From Verticillium longisporum (taxonomy: Eukaryota; Ascomycota; Sordariomycetes; Glomerellales; Plectosphaerellaceae), in NCBI GenBank assembly GCA_019188255.1, contig JAETXT010000009.1, positions 1,488,001 through 1,552,000 of the forward strand: a DNA stretch of 64,000 bases, written 5' to 3'. Of this stretch, positions 37,126 through 48,680 are shown piece by piece. The first letter of the stretch is position 1. Every line of letters starts with the position of its first letter. Below the pieces are notes generated by a model. The model was not told where the DNA came from. It searched no databases and was given only the letters and a program-made list of their open reading frames with translations. The position numbers and the translations under genes were made by a program.

Positions 37126-37914
37126 TGACAGTGTCGGCAAGAGCCTAGGGAAATGGTATGTTTCGAGGTTTCCGACGTCCGGGGCGGCGTCGTCGAAGGT
37201 GACTCCCCTATCATTTCTTTTTCTCCTCCTCCTCCTCTCTCTCTTTCTTCTCCCTGTTGCGGCGTCTTGTTGCCTGGGCGCCTTTGCCGGACGAGATGAC
37301 CGCTGCCATTTCCTTGGCCTTCCCACTCATAGCGACTTGAGCGTCCTCTACAACACCGCATACTCCCCGGAAGAGTGATTGTCTTTGGTTTGCTCCGGCA
37401 TGTTGTTGTTCTGCAGTTATAGCTGGTCGGAAAGAAGGGGTAAGTCGTAAGGTGATGTGCGATGTACGTGATGATAATCGGAGCCGATGGGCGGTGAAGC
37501 TTGCGAGAAGAGGGGTCGACAGGCAAGTGATCCTGCTTACATGACCTTTTTGTCGGCATGGACTGTTGGCGACGCCCCGTCTTTGCCAAATTCTGGGTAG
37601 CATAATGACCATAGCCACCTCCCATGCACTTCGCCACGAAGCAAAGATGACCGCCAACCGCCAACCGCCAACCGTCCACTCCTTTCAGAGTGTAGCATTC
37701 GGGTGGTATTGCTACCGTTCTATGTCAGTGGTTGAAGCGTTCGGGTGGTGTTGCTACCGTTCTAATTCAGTGGTTGAAGCATTCGGCCACCGACACTGCG
37801 TTGATAGGATACATAAACTACAATGGATCAGCATGTTTTGTGCCTTCTCTCTCATTCCCCGCATCACCGCACACGTTCCTCAACTGCCCCTCTCGCATCC
37901 ACCCCGTCATCATC
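37126..37914. other. Intergenic, possible small minus-strand frame
   Basis: A 39-codon minus frame (37330 to about 37212, MSGKAKEMAAVISSGKGAQA, then a charged Lys/Glu tail) is present, but its end is unclear. The sequence past its TGA looks coding-like in another frame, beyond the T5 run at 37218-37222. I do not call it a gene. The 3' part holds a tandem repeat upstream of the spherulin remnant. Confidence 0.4.
37696..37786. repeat. 42-bp tandem repeat, two copies and a partial third
   Basis: The unit starts CATTCGGGTGG and ends AGTGGTTGAAG. Copies lie at 37696-37737 and 37738-37779, differing at a few positions, with a partial third copy (CATTCGG) at 37780. The array ends about 130 bp before the ATG of the spherulin remnant, so it sits in its presumed promoter. 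Confidence 0.85.
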
Positions 37915-38242
37915 ATGAGACTCATCGCTGCTATCGTCGCCATCGCTATGGCCCTCATGGCTAGGGCGGCCCCTTCGGCACCCCCAGGTAGCGCGTGCAG
38001 TCACGCCCCCGAGGACCTTCAAAAACAGCTGTTGCTGGCTGACAGGTGAGTTAATCATCCTCCATAATAGGTCAGAAGATCCACCTAACCCGCCATAGCG
38101 CTGCCGATTTCTTTGGCCTGCTTCCAGACAACGACGACTTCATTTCGACTTCAGCCAATCTCAAGTCAACCCTGGGAAGGGCGGTGAGATCATCGTCGCA
38201 AACTGGGCTACCTTCCCCACCCTAGTCGGCAATCGCGCATAG
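37915..38242 (+). pseudogene. Spherulin-1A-like secreted cupin, truncated by AT-rich sequence
   Basis: Exons 37915-38045 and 38099-38242 (intron 53 bp) encode a signal peptide (MRLIAAIVAIAMALMARAAP) and the start of a spherulin/cupin domain. DNDDFI is followed, in the shifted frame, by FDFSQSQVNPGKGGEIIVAN and TFPTLVG. One base is lacking at the T3 run 38143-38145; adding it gives 91 continuous codons. Typical fungal spherulins are over twice this length and go on to the His-containing cupin motifs, which are absent. The match stops at NRA-stop (38242), exactly where the sequence becomes AT-rich and poor in CpA. So the frameshift may be a sequence error, but the 3' truncation is real in this sequence. 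Intact homologues are extracellular and often sporulation- or stress-linked. Confidence 0.75.
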
Positions 38243-38395
38243 CTTTACGCCTAGCTATACCGCGCTTAATAAGGCTAGAGTATTTAAAGCGTTATCTTTA
38301 GTATATCTCTTTATTCTAAATCTAATAGTATAGTTAGCTAAGCTATATAATAAAAATTAGGAAAGATGTTATAAGAAACCTATTATTCTAAGAGC
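38243..38395. repeat. AT-rich, RIP-like relic at the spherulin breakpoint
   Basis: About 150 bp of TA-rich sequence with very few CA or TG dinucleotides (TATAGTTAGCTAAGCTATATAA and similar) contrasts sharply with both flanks. Its composition matches the inside of the Copia element at 49.8-54.6 kb. It is probably a remnant of a RIP-mutated repeat, but too little remains to classify it. Confidence 0.65.
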
Positions 38396-38423
38396 GCGTT
38401 TTGGGTAGTGAAAATGGTCAGTT

Positions 38424-38480
38424 TGGGTGGGCGGTTGGGGGGGTGGGCGGTTGGGGGGTGGGCGGTTGGGGGTGGTGGGT
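38424..38480. repeat. G-rich minisatellite (about three copies)
   Basis: A unit close to GGGTGGGCGGTTGGGG is repeated about three times, ending GGGGGTGGTGGG. The spaced G-runs could form a G-quadruplex on the plus strand; that is inference. Confidence 0.75.
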
Positions 38481-41400
38481 CTTAGCTGTGGTAAAACCCG
38501 GAACCCCCACTCGGTCTCTCCTTCCCTGCAGGGATCCCTCGTGAGAATGAGATGGATGCCCTTGCCCATGTCTATGCCCTTGTTCCTGCTGCCCCTCCTT
38601 TGATGTTCCACTGTCCCGCGCCGCTCTTTCACCCAAAACTACCTACCATGTAATGTACGCTGTCTTCCTTGTCCTGCCTTGCCTTGCCAACCTCTCCTCC
38701 TCCGCCCGCGCCCCCCCTCTCTCCCGCCATGGCTTCTCCATTCTGCCGATGCTCTCCATCTTCAGTCCAATTCCGTTGTCGCAGCATAGACTGGTCCATC
38801 CTGTCCCGCATTACCCCCCTCGTCGAACCCCCTCACACGCGCCCTCACGCTCTTTCGACTGGTGGGATATGGGTGTATGTATGTGGCTCCCACACGGATG
38901 ATATACCCTTGTACACTCGCCTGTCGCGCAGCAATAAGGCACTTCATCGGAGCCAACATCCCGACGGCGGCTAGCTCACGAGGAACAGACAGGGCCAAGC
39001 TTTTGGCGGCTTTGGCCCACCGACCGACTCCCGAACCCTCCCCCGGCCAGGTCGTTGTCGATGGGTGACTGGTCCTCCGCAACACGCTTCCAACGAGTCT
39101 CTTCCAACACCAGAAAAGCCGTGGGTCCGGTCCACTCATCGTTCGAACCATTAACGCCTAAGACCACTTCTATTAAGATGGTATGCCTCCTTGCGCCCGC
39201 AGCACATGGACTATTCCTGCGCTGCCACAACAGGCGAGTCAGCCGCGAACAATAAGGCAGCGCCCTCGATCCAGGCGCTCGGGTACGGCATGGCACGCTT
39301 ACCACAACATGCACACATGCACACATGGACTCTCCGTCCAGCCTCGTTCGTTTCGCCTCGCAGCCTGACGCTTTGACAGTGGAGGCTTCCCATTTCGAGT
39401 CCCCAATTCCACGAGCATAGGCCCGATCGATGTACATGGCCACCGATTCCCTTTCCCTATCCTCCACTACGCGAATGCCCCAATGCAGAATCCATCGCTT
39501 TGCCGCTCAGCCTCACGACGAAGCCGAATTCTTCTCGCTACGGGGCGGCTTGTCGGTCCAGCTTGGAGGTTACTTGGCAATCGAGCAGAATCCTCCTCAC
39601 TCATCATTTCGACGTGGTGAACCAAAGAAGCCTCCGAAAATCTTATCCTACTTTGAGCACACTACGCATCTCGAGACTGCGTTCGCACCTACGATGCCCC
39701 ACTGGACCCTGATTAAACCTGTTCCCACGTCATGTTTCACACGTTGGGGAATTTGCGCCGAAACCCCCTTGTCAAATGACGCCGGCTGCCGCATGATAGG
39801 TGACGAAAATGCATGTGTCCTGAGCCGTTGCCAAGACCCCACGATAGCCGGGCTGGCAGCCGCGCTGTACTACGGACCACAATGAAAGCTACTACCCAGC
39901 CTACAAGTACCTCGGTGGCCATAAGGCGGCAGCAGCCAGCGAGGGCTCCAGAGGGCGCCAAGCTGCCGTCGCTACCTGTTCACTGTGGATCCTCAAGTCT
40001 TCAGAGTCACGGTCCTGTTACTTGAGTAAACACCGAAGCCTCGGGTGAAGGGGTATCTTGCCCGAACCACTCGTCTTCCGGCCTGAAAGCCCTAACCATG
40101 TCCCTTGCCTGTGTCACGATGCCGCGAGGCACTGCACTCGCAGCGGTGTTCACCCAGCACAGAGCTGCTTCCATAGCGCAGGTTGCGATCCAGCCATGTC
40201 GTCATTCCGTTGCCCAACGCATCGTCCCTGGGGCACGCTTCTTCGCGAATCTGACACCCACGTTGCCATCTCGTAATCAGTTCGAGGCAGTACGTCAAAC
40301 TTTCAGGGTCCTACACGCTATGTCCATAGTTAATCTCAAAACTTACGCAACACAAACGAAGGTCCCCATGAACACATGCGACGTATTCCCCTATTAGGAT
40401 AATCGACAAGGACGAGGAAAGTGACAAAACGATGCTTGTGGCAGGCCCCACGTTTGAACTTCACAAGCCAACTGGGGTGGACGCTGTCTTCGAGAAGCTC
40501 CAAAAGAACGTCGCGCTTCCCAAATGGTGGTCTCATCAAGATCAAAACTGCACTGCAGTCAACGTGTCGAGAAATCGCTCAGCTGGAAGTTGCCTGTAGA
40601 CTGCATCGCCCTTCGCGGCAAGGGAGTCGCACACTCCGGTATCGCTACATTGTCAATGTTCGACCAAGCAAAGGCCGGCCTACCTGAAAGCGTTGTATTG
40701 AGACGTCTAGACCGTCGCGCGTGGTCGGGTGGCCTGGGTCGTGCCTAATTTTCCCGATGAGACCCATCGTTAACCCCTCCAAAGGCGCTAGGTCTACCCA
40801 CAACGTCGCAGGGGCACTGATAACGAACGATTGCTGTTCATGCGAAAATCAGCAGCAGGCAAAGCATGCGTACCACGATTGTGTCACAGTACTTTCAATG
40901 AGCAGTGAACATGTACAAGGCGCCCAGATTTCCACATTTTCTTCCGCCTCTTCGGTGTTGACGAGACGCTAGCTCTGCGTCACCTTCATGTTAGTCCGGG
41001 TTCCGGGCCGTTCCTGAAGCCTGGGCCCTCCACTTGGGCCTACCTCAGCCAAAGTTGTACGAGCTCTCAGAAGGTTGGTGAGATGCCAGCCTCCAGCTAC
41101 TCTCCGGCCACCAAGACGGTCCAGACGCTCCTCAATCGAACCGAGCCAGTCAGATGGCCTCAATAAGCTCGCATGCAAAGGCACGTCTACCATGTACTTA
41201 GCAGGGACTGTTCGTATCCTTTGTTGCGGCCTCGGTTGGGGACCAGGTGCACACCATCCGCGTCGATCCGAGACCGCATGTGGCATCCTTTTCGTCTGGT
41301 CGTCCGCGAGTGGCTCACAGCGCGGGCTGGCCGGCGTGGGGGTTCAATACCACCCTGGCAGAAGCCATCATCAGGTCATGCGACACTCAGCCCGCCTTGG

Positions 41401-43404
41401 ACCGGCAAGTCTCCTGCCTTCATTTCGTTCCTTGCTCGAGTGCAATGCTGTGCGCATACCGTCGGGACGAACCTGGGGTGGGAGGTGTTTTGCGAGTGCC
41501 GTGTTGTGCCACCATCGAAGTTAATAAGCACATCGTAAATGTTGTTCAGGTCGAGGCCGAAGTCAAGGCGAGGCCAGGCGAGGTTGAGATCGACCAGGAA
41601 AATTCGGAAAGCTGTTTAGGCGCCATGCCTACCACTGCTTGATCATGGTGATCCAGAATCCGATCATTGCGGCCTGGCATTGTTGTGGGAGCATGCCCAT
41701 TCTTATAGCTGGAAGCCCAAGCCCAAGCTCCCACCCACTCCAGGTCACGTCAATCCAGACGAACTTGCCTCACACATCTGCCTTATCGTTGACGCAAGGG
41801 CCGCAAACAAATCATGTTGGTTGCTACCTCCTCGAAAAGGACAGCTGGGGTCCTTGCGACGGCGGATCCGCCAATGAACAGGTTCGATGCTGTCTTTTTA
41901 GTGAATTCGCAAAAGGACCTTGCGTTGACGATCACCTTATCTAGGAATGAACATCTCCGGCCTATCTGTGTTCTCCTTCTATATCTCACCGCATAATGAA
42001 CCTCCATCAACGCACTGAACGCTCTCTGCGTGTTGCTTGTCAATGTCAACCCCCATGCATCATTCAGCCTTGTGGCTGATCATATGCTGGTTTTCCGGCG
42101 CCTTGGTCTCGGCAGCGGCGCGCGTGTGCTGCACGGCTACTCGATACACATGCATGTCGCTTGTGGGATCGTGACCCGGAACTGCACCCGTTGACGCAGG
42201 CTAACCTCACTTGATTCCTGGTGACCATCATACGTCTACTAACATATGGAGAAACCCCGCGTCTCCGGTTTGGGGTCGGAAGGTCGGGAATGTATTCATG
42301 GAAAACCGGCTGGCGTCCTGCTGATATTGATGTGGTTGAGACTTGGCTACTCTTATGATAGAGTGCCTAATAAGACGACTGCACTTAGCCATGTCATTCA
42401 TCGATCGATGCCTACCATTGTCTGCCGGCATACCTAGCGAGAGGCTAAATTAGGCTGGGCAGCTCAGGAGTTCTGATCATGATACCAACTCGGGCGTTGT
42501 CAGATCGAACCATGTCGCAACCACAACCATGAAGACCAAAATGCAGATGAAAATACGGTAGGAGATACAGCAGTCAAAGAAGCCACCAGCCGTGTACTCC
42601 GGTTGCATATTGCTTGGCCATTGTCTGGATATCTCCAATCCTGACAGAACTCGCGCTCGCATAATCTTGATACGAAGGAACGACATCGCAGGATCCAGTT
42701 GGGCTTATGCAGCCACGGATGTAATCACCAACAGTCGAAAATGACCAGCAGATGAATCTGGAAGCATCTTTCATGGAGCCTGGCCGAAAAAAGAGCCGCA
42801 TCAACGCTTGGGCAGTTTTCGTAAGGCCTCTGAGCAGACAGCTTGCCGAATATTGGTGTCTGAAGTCTAGTTCGTGGCCTGATCTGATGGACGGAGAATG
42901 GTGTTGCATACAGTGTTCAACCTCGGACTAGAAAGAAAATCTCACGGGAAGATCTTTGCTCAACCTTGGTGATTAGGTACTGAGAGCAGTCTTAGCTTCT
43001 ACTCAGCATCTCTCACTGTCTTGTCGAGGATTACCGAGCCTCTACTCGGTTCGTCCATGTCCTAGGCATACTGGGATTGGTATATACGACTCTGCTCTAC
43101 TTGAGTTGCGTATTTTCACAGTTTCTTGCGGAAGACTCTCATACTGAGTGAGTTGTTGTACGAGAGTAGGCCGATACGCAAAGACATGTGTCACATCAGA
43201 GCTCGTTCATATACCACGCCCAAAGCTAGAAAACATTCCATAGTCCAATGTTCCTAAAGTATCCTTGCCATGCTGTAACGACCGCATGTGAGACTCAACA
43301 CCAGAAGATACGTCCCCTTCAAGCAACAGTTCATCCTCGACAAGCAAGCCCGAACACAAAAAGAATACCCCGTTGTGCAACTTATACCATGACCATGGAC
43401 CCTC
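38481..43404. other. Five-kilobase gene-poor stretch
   Basis: No frame here has a domain, signal peptide plus introns, or the strong third-position GC of neighbouring genes. The longest frames (39430-39885, 41075-41642) are interrupted by stops in all homologous-looking continuations. A minus frame at 42686-42477 ends in one hydrophobic stretch (YRIFICILVFMVVVATWF) and may be a decayed membrane protein, preceded by another frame at 42909-42574. The plus frame around 40400-40600 (EESDKTMLVAGPTFELHKP) is open for about 60 codons without a match I recognise. It may be old, decayed accessory DNA. Confidence 0.45.
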
Positions 43405-44247
43405 TCACAGAAGGCCAACTCCAACCACGACAGCCGCAAGGCAAACCACAGCAGCCTTGACGCCTCTGAGGTCGTCACCACCGGGGGCCGCGCTGTTATT
43501 GTCGTCGTTGACGTCATTACCATCGGTCCCTGTCGCCGCAGCCAAGCCAAAGGTCGTGCGGACAGTTTCGTCTCCACTGACGGCTGCAGCAACAACAATG
43601 GTCGACAGAACGGGAGTCCCGCTCGCCGAGCCCCCGTCCGTCACCGTCACAGTCACCGTGTCGGTTTCGTACCTCCAGCCCGGGCCCCGGTTCCCCCAAC
43701 CATCGCCATCGCCGTCACCCCAGGGGCCCCAGCCCCAGCCCTTGCCGTTCCAAGGGCACCCCGTCACCGTCACGACCGTCGCCGTGGGGTTGCCCAGTCC
43801 CACCACTCAGAGTCGTACGAGTACGTGTAGGTGCCCGTGGTCGAGCAGGTGGACCAGCGCGAGCATTCGGATGCGGAGCGCGAGGTGTAGCTGCTGTAGG
43901 CGGCAGCATCGGTCGAGCAGGCGGAGGCGAGGCACGATTCGAGACCTGTGGCCTCGGTGCAGATGGCTTCTGGCGTGGGAACCGCAGATTGCCAGTAAGA
44001 CGAGAGACAGGACGACTACACGGACTCACTGGTCAGCATTGAGGGGACAGAAAGAGAAGTGTTGGATATGAGAGGGGGAAAATATGCGTACGGCGCATTG
44101 AGGCCCTGGGCCGTTCCATCCATCTCTCCATCCCCAATTCCATCCGTCCTTGTCGTCGTCGTTGTCCCAGGGCCAGGGTGAATCAGGAGAAGCACGGATA
44201 CCCGTAGCTGCGGAGGCCAGCATGGCGGACAGGAGGACTGCTCTCAT
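43405..44247 (-). CDS. Secreted Cys-rich, CFEM-like GPI-anchored protein (one apparent one-base deficit)
   Basis: Exons are 44247-44092 and 44015-43405 (intron 76 bp). The product starts with a signal peptide (MRAVLLSAMLASAATGIRAS), then a Trp/Asp/Gly-rich linker (DNDDDKDGWNWGWRDGWNGP). A Cys-rich stretch follows, spanning the intron (QCASSCLSSYWQSAV, ICTEATGLESCLASACSTD, ECSRWSTCSTT), resembling CFEM modules that bind haem or sit on the cell surface. A second GWGWGP/DGDGDGW linker, a TVTVTVTDGG stretch and a hydrophobic C-terminus (AAVVCLAAVVVGVGLL) suggest GPI anchoring. One base is lacking at the C3 run at 43793-43795; adding it joins SEWWDW to GNPTATVVTV and gives 255 residues with exact codon count. 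A start at 44268 is also possible. The CFEM assignment is tentative. Confidence 0.75.
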
Positions 44248-45832
44248 GTTGGCAAAGTTGGTTCTCACCCGTTTCCGTCGGTCGTTCTAGATGTAGAATA
44301 AACAAGTGCCGTAATTGTGGTTGCAGCGGCGCTCAATCCCAATGGGTTGCTACCTGTCGTGAGATGCTGGTGACATCCAACGGCAAGCACACGGCATGCA
44401 TCGCCGGCCTCTTATACCACTGAGCACAGAAGACCTCATGCCGTCACCGCTACAACCACCTCGCCCGCCACGTCGGCTGGCGGCTCCAAAACCGTGGAAC
44501 CGAGGCCGAGTGACGCATAAGCTAGATCACCCCGCCGTCAGCACACAAGAACAAGCATCGCGAAAGCGAGGAGGGGGGGCAAAACCCAACATGCTGAAAC
44601 AACACAGCAGCCAAACATCACACGCCCTCTCTTCCTCCGCCCTCTCGCCAGGCTCAGCCGACGTGACAACGAGGGGGAGGGGAGGGGCACTCACCGGGTT
44701 CGCCCTCCTCCCTCGGCACCCGCCCGACATGTCTGCCACGCGGCCTCTCCTGCCCTGCCACCAACCCCATGCCATGTATTGCCCTTGCGCAGGTTTTCCC
44801 TTTGCCAGAGAATCGTCAGGCCGAGCCAATCGGTGCGGCGTCCCCTCCAGGCAGGAAAAGAGACGCGGCCCTCCGCGGTCCGGGCCAAAGGTGGGGAAAC
44901 CCCGAGGCGTGAACCCCCGGACGACACGACGCCCTCTCTTCGACCAACCAACCCGAGCTACGGTCTTGTGGCCCTGATCTTCCCCTTCCTTCTTCCCCCC
45001 TTGGCGGTCGCGCGAGACGAGACCGACCGAGTTCGTCGGGCGTGCAAAATGCTGGGAGGGGAGATGGTGCTGACGCAGTCACCGAGATGTGCCGACGTTG
45101 CGCTAACGGCGACGCGCGTGCGACTCCGAGATGTCGGGAGGGATGACGTTTGGCGCGTAGGTAGGCACTCGGATGCGGTGGGAGGCGGTGGCAGTGAAAT
45201 GTGTCTTGTCGAGGGCGGGTCTCTAGGCTCCCTGGGGTTAAGCATCATCGTCTGACGCGTCAGGGGCGGTTGCTGTGCGCCTCCACACAGGACCTGTGCC
45301 GAATGAAGGATCATGATGTGCTTCGTTTCTCCTTGCCTGTCTCTGATGTCTACTTCGTACATGTATGAGGCTACCGACTCAATGCTACCGCCGTCCTACC
45401 ATACGCCTCTTTTACTCATTAATTCCTTGGGACGCAGCCTGGTATAGCAAGCCAGTCTCGATCATCGCTCACAGGTCGCATCGCGTGACCTCCCCAAGAA
45501 TCCATACACAGAAAAAAGACTGACAAATAAAAAATGTAGGAAGTGGTGGTAAAAGAAAAGGGGGAATTGGCCGACCAGGCTGCCACCGTGAGCCTGGCTT
45601 GGGCCAAGAAACGAACCCACAGTGCACATCGTCACAACTCGGTTCAACCGTCCCACAGCCCTTTCGACGGACCCTTGACCTCCTTGCTCCCAAGATCAAC
45701 CGTCATGCAGCTTGCCATGATCCAAATTGAGCCTCACGCGAGCCTCTTCGTGACCCGTTCGCGGCCAGTACGCTAAAGAAATGTCCGGCGGGCAAAGTAG
45801 CGCGCCTCTGTTCTGTGCAAGAGAGGATGGCT
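44248..45832. other. Intergenic between the CFEM-like gene and dbf2
   Basis: The CFEM-like gene and dbf2 are both read from the minus strand, so this holds the promoter of the first and the 3' end of the second. Frames such as 44396-44977 are Pro/Arg-rich chance products of GC-rich sequence. No gene is supported. Confidence 0.5.
44409..44416 (-). promoter_or_regulatory. Candidate TATA element of the CFEM-like gene
   Basis: TATAAGAG on the minus strand lies about 160 bp upstream of the ATG at 44247. It is the only clear TATA-like word in that flank. The position is plausible for a fungal promoter with a leader of about 130 bases, but the transcription start is unknown. Confidence 0.35.
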
Positions 45833-47953
45833 CTACAGCATCGTCCCAAATGTGTTGTCTTCGCGGAAAGGGTTGGCCTTGCGCGGGCTGCTCTCTTCTG
45901 TCTGCGGCTTGCGGTGCCGGAACGTGAAGCCGACAAAGAGACCCTTGCCCATCTCTTCGCCGCGCTCAGCCATGTTCTCCAGGGCTGTCTGCTTGTCGTG
46001 CACCTCCTTGTACTTGGCCATGTCTGCCTCGTTGGTGAAGTCATCGAAGTAGCCTGCATCCGTCTCCGAGTCCAGCTCAGGGACGAAAGGCGCTTTGGTC
46101 TGGCGGAGCACCTCCCAGTCGACCTCGGCGAAGTACTGGTGCGCGTAGATTTCCTGGATGTTGGAGAACCGCCTCGACCTCGAGTTGATACACCTAGCAC
46201 TATGTTTAGCCACTTTCGTCGCGTCAGATGCAGTGTTCGATCAAAACTCACGTGGTGATGAAGTTCCAAGTCCGGTTGCTGAGGAAATAGTTGGGGTCCT
46301 CCCAAACAGGGCGCTTCAGAACCTCCTTCCAGTGTTTCAAATTCCTCCATGTCTCGTCGGCACTGGAGCCAGCAAAGGGTGGGAAGCCAGTCAGAGCCTC
46401 AAAGAGCATGCAGCCCAAGCTCCAGTAGTCAACCGTGAAGTCGTATTCTTCACCACGGAGAACCTCTGGTGCCATGTAATCGGGCGAGCCGACGATAGAT
46501 TTGGCGTAGTTGACGTCATTTTCTCTCATCATTTGGTAGCCCTCCCGTCTCTCGGCCACCGTTCGTTGCTCCATTGGCTTGCCGAACGGTACGGACGTCT
46601 CAGACGCCTTCTCGAGACGGATGCGCATCGACTCAATCTTGGCCGGAGCCAGCATGCCTGCAGCGAGGCCAAAGTCGGTCAGCTTGACGTGGCCCGTGGA
46701 ATCGACGAGGAAGTTCTCGGGTTTCAGATCACGGTGGATGTAGCCCAGTTGGTGGAGGGCATCGACGGAGCAGAACATCTCTGCAATGTAGAAGCGCGCG
46801 TGTCGGTTGCTCAACACGCCAGTGTTGTTCAGCAGAGTGCGGAAGTCTCCACCGGGGACGTACTCCATGGCAAGATAGATACTCTTGTCGTCCTGGAAGG
46901 AGTACAAGAGCCGAACGAGCCACTCGCTCTTCGCATTTGTCAGAATGTCGCGCTCGGTCAGAACATGGCGAACCTCATCAAGCTTGAACAGCAGCTTCTT
47001 GCTCATGACCTTCAGGGCGCAGACTTCACGTGTGTCCTTCTTCTGCGCCAGAAAAACCTGGCCATAACCACCCTGGCCGACCTGAGTGAGGATCTGGAAA
47101 TCGCCATGGCGAAGACGGACACGACGCTTTCGGAGGTTGGCCCTCTCACGACCTGCATATTTCTGCCACATCTGGCCGTATGTAGCCTCATCCGTTTGCT
47201 CAGGAGGAAATTCCGACTTGAAAGCGGTGAGTCGACTTTGGCGGGAGCCGACGTAGGTAAGGAGGTCGAAGTAGTAGTCAAGGAAGTCTGGGCGGAATCA
47301 TCTCGGTCAGCCTCACGTATGCTCGGTGACACATGGTCTGGACATTGCGGATTTACATACATAGCTGGGTCACATTGACCAACCTCCGAACGTTGGGTCG
47401 CTGGAGAATCTCGAGCTCCTCTGGCGTGAGTGCCCGAGATGTGTTGAATTTCTTGGCCGGTGTTGAAGGTCTGTCCCGGGTCTGAAAACGATCCTGCCTT
47501 GAAAGAGGCGTCTGGCCCTGGGCAGGAGAGTCGTAGCCGCCACCGAGACGTCCCGAGGGAGGCGCATTCTCTTGACCATGCTGCTTCTTCAAGGGACTGC
47601 CAGTGGACGCGGCAGATCGGTGGAGGATGCTATCGTCAACGTTGGGACTAGCCTCATCCAGTGGATTGGGTCGGTTCTTGCCGGGCGACTGCGGGGTTGT
47701 GATTACGCTCTGTGGTCGGCCGAGCTTGACTGGGCTCTCGAGGGCGGGCAGAGCATTGAGTTTCATTGCGTTTTCAAAAGCTTCTGGCAGCTCATGGGCG
47801 CCGGGGGAAGCGTCCTCTTGCTGGGGCTGCCCTGCGGAGTGCTGACGGGGTTGACGAAGTTGCTCGAGTTGTCCCCAGTGGGCGTGGTTGGGCGCTCGCT
47901 GCCCAGCTTCTCTTTGCTCCCGCCGGGGAAAAGTTGGACATGAAGCTCGCCAT
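45833..47953 (-). CDS. dbf2: DBF2/Sid2-type NDR kinase of the septation initiation network (two apparent one-base deficits)
   Basis: DBF2/Sid2 kinases act at the end of the SIN/MEN pathway, partnered by MOB1, to trigger septation. Exons are 47953-47361, 47287-46252 and 46193-45833. Kinase motifs are all present: glycine loop GQGGYGQVFLA, ALKVMSKK, HRDLKPENFL, TDFGLAAG, then after a long insert SIVGSPDYMAPEV. The C-terminal extension has a hydrophobic-motif region (GLFVGFTFRHRK). MEYVPGGDFRTLLNN and DETWRNLKHWKEV distinguish it from Cbk1/COT-1. The N-terminal exon has one-base deficits at C3 47919-47921 and G5 47803-47807. Adding one base at each gives the Thr/Pro-rich leader (PTTPTGDNSSNFVNPVSTPQ) in frame, consistent exon phases and 663 residues. 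An ATG at 47941 is an equally possible start. The long frame reaching 48327 is an artefact of these breaks. Confidence 0.9.
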
Positions 47954-48680
47954 TGTTGCGATCGATACCCTGGCGATAGATTCGAGAGGGAGGGATCAAC
48001 AAGCCAAGCAGCTGCGGTTGGAGGGGTTGTGAGTGATGATATCGAAAACAGTCGGAGCAGGATGGTTGGTGGAGAGCCCAAAGGTGGAAGGAGCAGAGAA
48101 GGCAGACCGGACAGACAAGTACCAGACTCGAGTTTATGGAAGACGAAAATGTTACTCTGCACAGGGCAGAGACAGAGACAGGGAGAGGGAGGGGTGGTGG
48201 TGGAATCTGGTGTGGGCAGCAACGGAATGCATTCAAGGGAAAGCACTGATTCGAGGTGGGAGGGGGTTGCAGTAGCGGCAGTGACAACAGCAGTAGCAGC
48301 AGCGGCAGTAGCGACTTCAGGGCCCAATCTGTAAGGCGATCGATGGCGGCGGTGGTGCCGTTCCTGTGGTACCTACCGACGTTGCGCGGAATGGAAACGT
48401 GCTATTGGGTGGGGCCAGGGATCTGTCAACAGAGGTTGCAGCAGCAACAACCATCCCCTGTTTGAGCCTACCATCACGTGAAGTCCGATAAGGTGACATC
48501 AGCCTTCGCGATAAGGATTTGGAGTCTCACAGCAGTGAGCCTCGAGCAACGAGGAACAAGCAACGAGCAACGCATTTGTCAATTGAGTGCCGCCACTTGA
48601 CACCCTCGAGCAACACCAAGGCTCTTGAATACTCGATCGGTCGAGCCGCAAACGCAATCCCGCTGTCCCACGCCGTCAGA
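47954..48680. other. Divergent promoter between dbf2 and the WBP11-like gene
   Basis: Both genes are transcribed away from this 730-bp interval. It holds GGGAGAGGGAGG-type purine tracts (about 48180-48200) and CAG/CGG-like triplet runs (about 48270-48310), which read as Ala/Thr-rich chance frames. Confidence 0.5.

Noticed and set aside
37212..37330. Small minus-strand frame MSGKAKEMAAVISSGKGAQA with a charged tail
   Set aside because: It is only 39 codons, with no recognised family. The following frame stays open into the antisense of the phosphotransferase gene, so no natural end could be set.
41075..41642. Overlapping plus frames of 120-150 codons
   Set aside because: They are mixed frames with no domain. 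The minus strand was also read for phosphotransferase-like motifs and none was found.
46158..47378. 406-codon plus-strand frame opposite dbf2
   Set aside because: It lies antisense to the kinase domain, whose motifs are unmistakable on the minus strand.
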